Shown here: positions 56,232-64,000 of the stretch, in pieces
How the letters are laid out: the number at the start of each line of letters is the position of its first letter
Numbering within the stretch: position 1 is the first letter of the stretch
Assembly: GCA_963702445.1 (NCBI GenBank)
Contig: CAVPCZ010000013.1
Coordinates: 1-64,000, forward strand
Direction of reading: 5' to 3'
From: CAVPCZ01 sp963702445
Lineage (GTDB): Bacteria > Bacteroidota > Ignavibacteria > UBA10030 > UBA6906
Length of the DNA: 64,000 bases
The notes under the pieces: model-generated
Databases searched by the model: none
What the model was told of the DNA's origin: nothing
Seen by the model: the letters and a program-made list of their open reading frames with translations, nothing else
Translations under genes and position numbers: made by a program

Positions 56232-57842
56232 ATGAAAACGCTTGCGGCATATGTTATGATCGTCATCGGGGTCTCGCCTGTGTTTTCCCAGACACCATCC
56301 GGCGACCGCACCCTGTTTAATGTGCGCACCTACGGTGCCGTGGGGGACGGGAGAACGAATGACCGGGCGGCCCTCCAGCGTGCGATCGATTCCTGTGCGC
56401 GAACCGGAGGTACGGTGCTCTTTCCTCCGGGGAAATACCTGACCGGATCCCTCGAGCTGGCCGATGATGTCGATCTGTATATCCAGCGCGGAGCAACCAT
56501 TCTGGGAAGCACGGACCTGAGGGAGTACAGGGAGTATACCCCCAAAATCCGGTCGTACAACGATCTCTTTTTGCGCCACAGTCTCCTCTATGCCGAAGGA
56601 AGGCGCAACATCTCACTGCGCGGCGAGGGGACGATCGACGGGCAGGGATCGGCGTTTGTTGTGACAACGAAGGTCAAACCGGACCGATACAGGAACCGCC
56701 CGTTTGTGATTCGTTTTGTCGGCTGTAAGGGCGTCACGGTGAAGGACGTCACACTGCAGAACTCGGCGATGTGGATGCAGCAATACCTGGCATGTGAAGA
56801 CCTGGAAGTCAGGGGTATCCGTGTCTACAACCATGCCAACCAGAACAACGACATGATCGATATCGACGGGTGCAGGAATGTGGTGATGGCCGACTGCATC
56901 GGCGATACGGAAGACGATGCGATCACACTCAAAAGCACATCTCCCTTCATTACGGAGAATGTTGTCATCACCAATTGTGTGGTGAGCAGCCACTGCAATG
57001 CGATCAAGACGGGAACGGAGTCGACCGGCGGGTTCCGGAACATCGCCATCTCGAACATCGTGGTCAAACCGTCGGCCGTGACGGAAGCCATGGTCGGTCA
57101 TCCGGCCGGAATCAGCGGGATCACCCTTGCCACGGTGGACGGCGGAGTGCTGGAAGGCATCACCATATCCAACATCCTGATCGACGGGCCGCAGGTGCCG
57201 CTGTTTCTCCGGCTCGGGAACCGGGCGCGGAAGTTTACCGCCGATGCCCGGGCGCCCGGGGTAGGCTCTTTCAGGAATGTCTCAATCCAGAACATCACCG
57301 CAGTCAACGCCGGTGCAACCGGCTGTCTCATCGCCGGACTCCCGGGGCACCCGGTGGAGAATATCACGCTGAGCAATATCACCGTGACATTCTCCGGCGG
57401 AGGGACCACCGACGATGCCCGGCGATCCGTGGCCGAACTGGAAGACGAGTATCCGGAGAGCACCCGCTGGGGTTCACTCCCTGCATACGGGTTTACGATC
57501 AGGCATGCGAAGAATGTGGTGTTCAACAACGTGGCCTGCTCATATCTTGCCCGGGATCTTCGGCCCGCCCTCTTTGCCGAGGACGTGGAACGGCTCACGC
57601 TGACGGGATTCCGGGCCCGGGGGGATGGAGATGCGGACGCCCTGGTGAGGCTCAACAATACGCGGCAGGTCCTTGTACAGGCATCTCAACCGACCAGTGA
57701 AGTTCGATGCTTCCTGCGTGTGCAGGGGAACTCTGCATCCGGGATTGTCCTCCTGGCGAACGATCTGATGCTGGCGAAGAAACCATTCATCGCTGACGAA
57801 CCGGCGACCGTGCGTATGGAAGGCAACCTTCTGCCGCGATGA
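56232..57842 (+). CDS. glycoside hydrolase family 28 (polygalacturonase-like)
   Basis: A 536-aa secreted right-handed beta-helix enzyme. ATG 56232 has GGGGAG at 6 bp. The signal peptide is MKTLAAYVMIVIGVSPVFSQ. The start of the mature protein, FNVRTYGAVGDGRTNDRAAL, is typical of GH28. Active-site motifs are present: NNDMIDIDGC (N-x-D region), DTEDDAITLKS (catalytic D-D), SSHCNAIKTGTESTGGF (G-H region variant and R/K-I-K) and the helix repeats NIAISNIVV. Several cores read NIT or NI-V as beta-strand turns. It hydrolyses alpha-galacturonosyl linkages of pectin-type glycans. The upstream stop of the phosphatase gene is close, so the run is probably one operon. Confidence 0.9.
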   Translation: MKTLAAYVMIVIGVSPVFSQTPSGDRTLFNVRTYGAVGDGRTNDRAALQRAIDSCARTGGTVLFPPGKYLTGSLELADDVDLYIQRGATILGSTDLREYREYTPKIRSYNDLFLRHSLLYAEGRRNISLRGEGTIDGQGSAFVVTTKVKPDRYRNRPFVIRFVGCKGVTVKDVTLQNSAMWMQQYLACEDLEVRGIRVYNHANQNNDMIDIDGCRNVVMADCIGDTEDDAITLKSTSPFITENVVITNCVVSSHCNAIKTGTESTGGFRNIAISNIVVKPSAVTEAMVGHPAGISGITLATVDGGVLEGITISNILIDGPQVPLFLRLGNRARKFTADARAPGVGSFRNVSIQNITAVNAGATGCLIAGLPGHPVENITLSNITVTFSGGGTTDDARRSVAELEDEYPESTRWGSLPAYGFTIRHAKNVVFNNVACSYLARDLRPALFAEDVERLTLTGFRARGDGDADALVRLNNTRQVLVQASQPTSEVRCFLRVQGNSASGIVLLANDLMLAKKPFIADEPATVRMEGNLLPR

Positions 57843-57900
57843 GCGCAACGTTGATGCGTTCGGGCAAAGGCAACACGTGACATTCACGAGGCCACAACAA

Positions 57901-60900
57901 ATGACGATCCGGTGTCCCGGCCTGCGGAGAGCAGGCGGTCTTGCCGTGCTCCTCCTCTCGTTCACTTGCTTGTCAGCGTCCGCTCCCGGCGTGCCGCCGG
58001 GCGGGGAGATCCTCCTGCAGTGTGATTTCGGTCCGCGCACCGTTCCGGTTGAAAGTGGCTTTCTCCGGATCGATCCCGCCACGATGTATTCACCGGAGCA
58101 AGGATACGGGCTTCTCTCACCGGGTCTTACCGCGTACGATGATCACCCGCGTTGAAGAAGCTTTCTCTCTGGCGTGTAGACGATGGTCTGCAATCTTCCG
58201 ACTCCATTGTTTTCCGTCTGGATGTCCCACCCGGAGAGTACGTGCTGGAAATTCTGATGCCGGGAGGAACACGGACGCAATGGACCGGGACAATACGCGC
58301 TAACGGTGTAGAAATCGCCCGGGATCTTCAGTGCTTGAGTGCAGACTATGAAGGAGAGAATCCCCCTCCGTTCTGGGGAGTTCTCAAACACGTCGCAACG
58401 GACCGGGCTTCGCTGGTGGTCACCGTACGGGCAGTTGGACAGCCGACTGCCGTGGCCGGAATCCATTGCTACGGGGCTTCGTATGGACCTCTGCGCAGGG
58501 GGCGGGAAGGGGTGGCGGCCCCGATACCGCTGTCCGCACCCAATGCCGCTCTGTGCCTCCAGCTGATCAATAGCGGAAAAGTGATTGAGGCCGGACGACT
58601 TATCGACGCGATGCCGGATGTCCACGGCGGCGAAAAGGCCTCACTGTTATTCGCACTGGCCTCCAGAATCGAAGTGCAGTTTCCGTTCGATCTGGTGGAG
58701 CGGGCTTCGGCTCTCTGGAAGCAGGAGTACGATCAGCACCCCGGTGCCGCCGCGGCACTGAATCTGCGTCTGGCGGCCCTGCTCCTGAAGGGAAACCACT
58801 TCTACCAGGTGGCGGGTTGGCAATGGGGGCGGACTGTGTACCAGGAGTTCGGTATTTTCAATTATATCAACATCGCGGGTACATGTTACGAAGAGGCCGC
58901 CTCGCTGCCCGACCATCCCCTCTACCCGGCGGCGGTCTGGCAGGAGGGGAAGACGGCCTACTGGATATGGGTTGAACAGCACGAGTCGCGACTCCTCGGC
59001 ATCGCAGATAGCTGCTTCCGTATTCTCAAGCCTCTTTTCCCCACATCCGCTCTTCTGGCCGAATACCTCGGAGAGCGGCGCTGGGATGTGGCACAGACTC
59101 ACGCGCCTTCCGGAACTCCCGGATGGGCGTTTCTTCAGCATGTTGTGACCGGTATGCTTCTCGATGTGATTCATTACTGGGTGGACACACGTCAGGCTGC
59201 CAACGGTGAATTCGGCGGCAAATATGACGACGACGTCGAGATGCTGCGCTGGTGGCCCGTGGCCAGCATTGCCTTCAACGATTCCACGGCACTGCGGGGA
59301 ATGAAACGGCTGGTCGAGGGAATCTGGAACAGCGTCTGGATGGAAAAGGGCTTCTCCAGGAAGGTTCGCGATGTGGAACACTCCTCGGAGCCGATGGCGG
59401 ACACTCAGCCGATGATGATCGGGTTCGACTACGGCAACCCCATCTACGTCGAACGCTGTATGGAAAGCGTGAAAGGGCTGCGGGATCTCTGGACCGGTAT
59501 CAACAAGAAAGGGCACAGGCACTTCAAATCGAGCTGGTACTCGGCCACGGCGATCGATACGGCACCGCCGAAAGACTGCGATCTCGCCATGAACACCCGG
59601 ACGGTGAAGGCGGCGGTCTGGCTGGCCTGGTACAACCGGCATCCCTTTGTCATGCAATTCCTGAGAGAGTGGGGTGATGCGTGGCTGGAGGACTGCCTGA
59701 GAACCGACAAAGGGAAACCCGTAGGGATCGTGCCGGCGGCGGTAAGGTATGAGGATGACGAAATAGGCGGACATGCCGACAACTGGCATCATCCGAATAT
59801 GTTCTGGGGGTACTACAACTACAACGGCGGAGCCGCAATGCTCCGGCAGCTGCTGCTCACGACTATGTTGCTCGACGATCCAAAGTACCTCGCTCCCATC
59901 GAGCTCTCGCTGCAACTGGTAGGGAAATATCAGCATGACACCGCCCCTCATCCCCCGATCGGTTCGGAACAGTGGGCCGCCGGTATTCTGCTCCGCTCGG
60001 ACGGATTCTGGGAGGTGATCGAACTCTGGCGCCTCTATACGGGGAACAAGAAATACGATGACCTCATTGCCGGGACCGGTTCCCCCTATCTGAAGTTCCG
60101 TCTTTCGAACAACGAACAGCATGTGATCGAGGCCCTGCGCCGTGCCGCAAATGACGTCGGCAACAATCTCACACTGCTGACCACGGAAGGGTACTTCACC
60201 GATCGGGTCGAGCTGCGCGATATGCGGAAGGACGACCCGGGGACATCCTCCTTGCTGGAGACGATGTATCTCGGTGCGCCGCTGATCGAGACTGCATACC
60301 CGTTCTATCATGTGTCGTGGAAGGGGTTCGATCCCTCCCTGTCGGTGTTTGTTCTGAAGTCGACGACGGATGCCCTCACTGCAAGAGTGTACAATCATTC
60401 CCCGCACCGCCAGGAAGGCGAGCTGGTGTGCGTGGACTTCGAACCGGGTGAATACCGGCTTGCCATCGGGGTGGACAGCGACGGGGATATGCGCATCGAT
60501 ACCGTGCGCGGGGAAAAAACCTTTGTCGTCCGGGGGAGAAATGTTGCGGCGGGATTGAGTGTGATCGCCGGGAAGGAACAGCTGCTCGAGGTGACCCGGA
60601 TCCGCCGGACACCCGGAGCAGCCGTCGTTGCCCTGCCCGACCTTGCGGTGACGAAGGAGGAATTACAGATCACCCACCGGTCGAAGTCGCAGGTAGAAAT
60701 CCGTATCCCGGTTCACAATATCGGCATTGCGGCGGCGGCCGGCATACAGGTGACAGCGCAACGCAGGAGCGGGAAGAACACCTTCAATACGGTGTTCCGC
60801 TCGACCATACGGGTTCTTGAGGCGCCGCTGGACCTCAATCCGAAAATCGAGCAGGTGATCATTCGTCTCGACAACATTGTGCCCGGATCGTATACGATCA

Positions 60901-60971
60901 TTGTCGACGAGCCGGGGACTGTGAGGGAACTGAATGAGTCCAATAACTCCGTGACGTTTGACCTTCAATGA
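57901..60971 (+). CDS. large secreted protein with C-terminal CARDB domain, function unknown (one frameshift)
   Basis: About 1,020 aa. ATG 57901 (57877 GTG is an alternative) begins a signal peptide (GGLAVLLLSFTCLSASAPG). The first frame (ending AYDDHPR) must shift near 58155 into the main frame that starts LKKLSLWRVDDGL. An N-terminal carbohydrate-binding-like beta-domain (YVLEILMPGGTRTQW) precedes a long helical toroid (about residues 200-700) with VGKYQHDTAPHPPIGSEQWA, GHADNWHHPNMFWGYYNYNG and KYDDDVEMLRWWPVASIAF. A CARDB adhesion-type domain (about 880-1020: VHNIGIAAAAGIQVTAQ, VRELNESNNSVTFDLQ) ends it. I know no named enzyme family for the core; from context it acts on uronate glycans. 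Confidence 0.7.
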
Positions 60972-60998
60972 AGACGCCTAACTGATCGAAACGCGCCA

Positions 60999-62780
60999 AT
61001 GGCGAATCGCATGATTCTGTGGTGGATCTGTTTCACCCTCTCCCTTGCAGTGACGGGCAGTCACCTGCGCGCGCAGAGTGCATCACCGACTCCTCTGGAA
61101 GCGTCACGAAGAGTCGCGGACAAGGTTATTCGCGAAACCGGTTTCCAGTTCACCCTCGCAACGCAGGAACCGGGGAACACCATTCAGACGGTCGACTTCG
61201 GGCGTGCGGGAGCTGCGCCGGACGGGGAAGTGTGGTACGCCGTCTCGGAACTCCGGTCCGCCCCCGGGGAGGCATTCCATCTCGGCGTCTGTCATACCGG
61301 ACCGGCAAAAGTCTGGATGAACGGCGTGCAGGTGTATGCGGGCAACAGTCGCACCGCAATGTATAAGGAGATTGCCTACGACATCTACCGGTTTCCGGCG
61401 CAGGTGCCTGTTACGCTGAAGAGCGGGGAAAACCGGATTCTCGTGAAGTGCGTTTCAGAGGGGCCGGAAAATGTGGTCCAGCTGGCGCTCCTCCGGAGCG
61501 ACGGCATGCCGGCACCGTCAACCTCATATGGCATACAATCGCTGCTCTCGAATCAGGAAACCCGGCAACCATGGCTCCTGATCGGTCCCTTCTCCGCCGG
61601 GACGGAGGGTGCAGCAGCAGCGATGGACCGGGCCTTCCCGCCCGAAAACGAATTCGCCCGATACTATGCCGATGGCGGGAAATTCCTCGCCTGGAGGATC
61701 CCGGCGACTGTTCTCGTCTCCAGGGACGTCATTCCGCCGGAAGCGTCATTCAGAAGCCACTCCTATTTTGAGTGGCATTATGCCAACGGTCAGATGGCGC
61801 TCGCGATGTCGCTCCTGGGAGAAGCCAGCGGGGATACCCGGTACGCAGACTGGGTAGAGAAGTACTGCCGGACAACCCTGACGACGTTCGACTACTTCCG
61901 GTTTCAGTTCGACGTCCTCCACGAAAAGACCGGCTATAATTACAGGCTCTTCCGGAGGATCATGCTGGACGATTCGTCAGCCCCGGCACTCCCTTTTGTT
62001 CACCTCTATCTGAAGGGTATCCTGCCCGAGGCGAAAAGCCTGGTCGATTCCATAGCCGCATATGTCAGCGGCAGGCAGACGCGCCTTGCGGACGGAACAC
62101 TGTGCAGGCCGGAACCCGAACCCGGCACCGTCTGGGCGGATGATCTCTTCATGTCGGTCCCGTTTCTGCTGCGCTACGGAGCGATGACCGTGTCGGATCG
62201 CTACTACGACGACGCGGCCCTGCAGGTGCTGAACATGCACAAGCATCTGTTCGACGGGAGCAAGGGGCTTTCGTTTCATGGCTGGTTCAGCGCACGAAAC
62301 AAACACTCCGTGGCGTTCTGGGGAAGAGCAAACGGCTGGATCCTGTGGGCTGTCTCCGAGGCGCTTCTGCACCTTCCGCGATCTCACCCGGAGTACCGGA
62401 GGATCCTGGAGATCTTCCGGACACAGATCAAGGGAGTGGTGCGCTACCAGAACGCCGGCGGGATGTGGCATCAGGTGCTCGACCGTCCTTCGTCATACGA
62501 GGAAACGTCCTGCACCGCGATGTTCGTGCTCGCCCTGGCAAGGGGAGTGCGCAACGGATGGATCGATACGACCTACCGCCGTTCCGCGCTCGCGGGATGG
62601 AACGGCATCACCCGGAAAATCGGTCCGGACGGCACGGTGAGTGGGATCTGCCAGGGAACAGGGATCGGAGAAAGCGAGGAATTCTATTTCGCACGGAAAA
62701 CGCCGCCGCACGATCCCCGGGGGGTCGGCGCGGTGATCACGGCCGGGATTGAGGTTCAGCGGATGTCTGAAGGGAAATGA
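60999..62780 (+). CDS. GH105/GH88-family unsaturated uronyl hydrolase with N-terminal beta-domain
   Basis: A 593-aa protein. The signal peptide (MILWWICFTLSLAVTGSHLR) is followed by a carbohydrate-binding-like domain (about residues 35-210: WYAVSELRSAPGEAFHLGVC, VPVTLKSGENRILVKCVSE). The (alpha/alpha)6 catalytic domain has WADDLFMSVPFLLRYG with the catalytic Asp, GLSFHGWFSARNKHSVAFWG, RANGWILWAVSEALLHL and MWHQVLDRPSSYEETSCTAM. It removes the unsaturated uronic acid produced by lyases from pectin or glycosaminoglycan fragments, linking the lyase-type enzymes and the transporter of this locus. It is intact. Confidence 0.9.
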   Translation: MANRMILWWICFTLSLAVTGSHLRAQSASPTPLEASRRVADKVIRETGFQFTLATQEPGNTIQTVDFGRAGAAPDGEVWYAVSELRSAPGEAFHLGVCHTGPAKVWMNGVQVYAGNSRTAMYKEIAYDIYRFPAQVPVTLKSGENRILVKCVSEGPENVVQLALLRSDGMPAPSTSYGIQSLLSNQETRQPWLLIGPFSAGTEGAAAAMDRAFPPENEFARYYADGGKFLAWRIPATVLVSRDVIPPEASFRSHSYFEWHYANGQMALAMSLLGEASGDTRYADWVEKYCRTTLTTFDYFRFQFDVLHEKTGYNYRLFRRIMLDDSSAPALPFVHLYLKGILPEAKSLVDSIAAYVSGRQTRLADGTLCRPEPEPGTVWADDLFMSVPFLLRYGAMTVSDRYYDDAALQVLNMHKHLFDGSKGLSFHGWFSARNKHSVAFWGRANGWILWAVSEALLHLPRSHPEYRRILEIFRTQIKGVVRYQNAGGMWHQVLDRPSSYEETSCTAMFVLALARGVRNGWIDTTYRRSALAGWNGITRKIGPDGTVSGICQGTGIGESEEFYFARKTPPHDPRGVGAVITAGIEVQRMSEGK

Positions 62781-62796
62781 CGGTTAACTAGTCCAT

Positions 62797-62816
62797 GAGG
62801 CGAAGGTGCCTTTTTT
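62797..62816 (+). terminator. weak terminator-like hairpin after the GH105 gene
   Basis: AGGC-GAAGGT-GCCT followed by TTTTT. The stem has only four pairs, so its efficiency is doubtful. It may separate the enzyme operon from the next gene. Confidence 0.3.
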
Positions 62817-62844
62817 GCAGTGCATAACATCCAGAGGAGGTTCT

Positions 62845-64000
62845 ATGAGAACCCTTGTTCGAAGTGCAATCGCGATGCTGTGTCTGTTTGTGGCGGCGGG
62901 GCAGTGAATGCCCAGGTGGTGTTTACAGAGACGTTTGATTACACAAAGACCGGAGGTCTTGTCGATTGTTCTCTGTTGAGTGGAACGTCGCCATATTATC
63001 CACAGGCAAACACCAACATTGGCACCCCGGATTGGATCAATGCGGCGACATCCGCGTTTACCGGACCGGTGATCGTGGATACCGGTGCCGCGCTGACCTA
63101 TTCCGGATATGCTTTGTCAGGCTTGGGAAGAAAGATCTATCTGCCGTCGACAGATTCCGCACGCCAGAGTGCAAGAAGGCTCTATCCGGGACAGTCCGGC
63201 AAAGTGTACTACTCCATGATGGTCAAGATCAAGGAAAAGTACATGCTCGGCACGCCGTACAACGGTGTTCTTGTGGACGTTTCAAAACAGGATCTCAACG
63301 GCACCACGATTGCGTGCGTGAATAGCAGCACATCGAGTTCCGGTATACGGGGTCTGCTCGTGTTCAACCGCGCGGATACCATCGGTGGAGTAAATGCCTC
63401 CAAGATGGTTGCCGGAGTAAGCTACAAACGGGATGATCCTGCGACTGCTTTTTCCTCAAAACTGCTGGATACGCTGCAGACCTATCTCATGGTTGTGTGT
63501 TCTGACCCGGCGACGGCAACGTCAAAACTCTGGATCAATCCGGACCTGTCCGGACCGGAACCGGCGCCGGACGCGACATGCCTGAATACCGGCGGAGCGG
63601 AAACGCTTTCGTTGATATACTTCACGATCTATCAGCGGTCTGAAGGCCCGTCGGGATGGATAGGCGGTCTCCGGGTCGGCACTTCGTGGGGGATGGTTAC
63701 GAACATCGCCCCCCTGCCGCTGGCCGAAACGTTCAACTACAAGGTCGGGGCGCTGTGTGACGATGCGGCATACCTCAACACCACTTCACCCTACTATCCG
63801 CTGGCGGCGAACAATGTGAGCGGCAGCCTCTGGGTCAACGGGAGTACAAGCAAGAATGATGATCCGATACTGGTGGACACGACCGGCCCTGCCCTCACGT
63901 ATACGGGGTATCCGCTTTCCGGTCTCGGGAAAAGGGTCTATTGTCCGAATCTCACAGGCAACACCAGCAATAACCGCGCTTCGAGAGCATTCACGGCCCG
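62845..64000 (+). CDS. secreted protein with tandem repeated domains, cut by the window edge (one frameshift)
   Basis: ATG 62845 has AGAGGAGG upstream. The signal peptide MRTLVRSAIAMLCLFVAA runs into TGA. Adding one G to GGGG at 62898-62901 continues as GAVNAQVVFTETFDYT with an A-x-A cleavage site, and the frame is then open to the right edge (over 360 codons). The protein repeats itself after about 270 residues: FTETFDY / LAETFNY, SPYYPQANTN / SPYYPLAANN, LTYSGYALSGLGRKIY / LTYTGYPLSGLGKRVY. The domain resembles beta-sandwich carbohydrate-binding modules in sorting-tail proteins. The C-terminus lies outside. Function unknown; it may be a cell-surface glycan-binding protein. Confidence 0.75.

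Noticed and set aside
58647..60407. 586-codon open frame antisense to the large CARDB protein
   Set aside because: It is again a GC-rich shadow. The plus-strand product has clear signal, toroid and CARDB features.
1..64000. CRISPR arrays, transposases with terminal repeats, rRNA genes and replication origin
   Set aside because: No regularly spaced repeats, no transposase motif, no rRNA-like sequence and no DnaA-box cluster were seen.

Overview
The window is a high-GC bacterial chromosome segment. The outer-membrane proteins, a sorting tail with an N-P-F-N-P core on secreted proteins (type IX secretion C-terminal domain), TonB-dependent receptors with a carboxypeptidase-regulatory N-domain, and the high GC point to the FCB superphylum, probably an Ignavibacteriota/Kryptoniota-like or related lineage. 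This placement is inference. No rRNA, CRISPR array or intact mobile element is visible. One tRNA gene (Ser-TGA) sits at the left edge.

A general caution is that at least fifteen genes are split by single-base shifts, and many of the breaks lie in short G, C or A runs where adding or removing one base restores a conserved protein. The simplest reading is residual indel error in the assembly, so most split genes are annotated here as one CDS across the break. A few loci (integrase pieces, a gutted secreted gene, a deacylase tail) do look truly decayed.

Layout. 1-4.7 kb: tRNA-Ser, an integrase relic, a TonB-dependent receptor, a DUF6629-like relic, then a second copy of the tRNA 3' end with a second integrase relic, i.e. 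remnants of tandem integration. 5.0-7.6 kb: methyltransferase/glycosyltransferase genes for surface polysaccharide. 7.7-10.8 kb: a gutted sorting-tail gene, a MacB/LolD-type ABC exporter and a deacylase fragment. 10.9-17.4 kb: a GH123-like (DUF6067) secreted enzyme facing a DUF5107-TPR protein, then a zinc-ribbon protein. 17.8-21.4 kb: a heme-motif sensor kinase, an archaemetzincin and an NtrC-type regulator in one overlapping operon, ending at a strong bidirectional terminator. 21.4-28.3 kb, opposite strand: a Qrc-like menaquinone reductase module (multiheme cytochrome c, molybdopterin-type subunit, 4Fe-4S subunit, NrfD membrane subunit) with two GcvH-like proteins carrying cysteine-rich extensions and a small membrane protein. 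28.5-33 kb: alginate-lyase-family enzyme, YbaK-type deacylase, FkbM methyltransferase, MltC-like transglycosylase. 33-37.8 kb: LpoB / COG3014 / LPP20 lipoprotein operon, a zinc ribbon, a VF530 protein and an ArsR-DUF2087 regulator with its own operator-promoter. 37.8-41.3 kb: heparinase II/III-type enzyme and Gfo/Idh/MocA oxidoreductase. 41.5-45.8 kb, minus strand: a translationally coupled glycosyltransferase/methyltransferase operon. 45.9-64 kb: a SusD-less polysaccharide-utilisation locus with promoter and operator, TonB receptor, beta-helix protein with sorting tail, two large secreted enzymes of unknown specificity, an ACS-family transporter, a GlcN6P-deaminase-like protein, a purple-acid-phosphatase-like protein, GH28 and GH105 enzymes, and a repeat-containing secreted protein running off the right edge.

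Together the right half reads as export, import and cleavage of uronate-containing (pectin-like) glycans. The middle reads as a menaquinone-linked electron-transfer module beside a heme-sensing two-component system.
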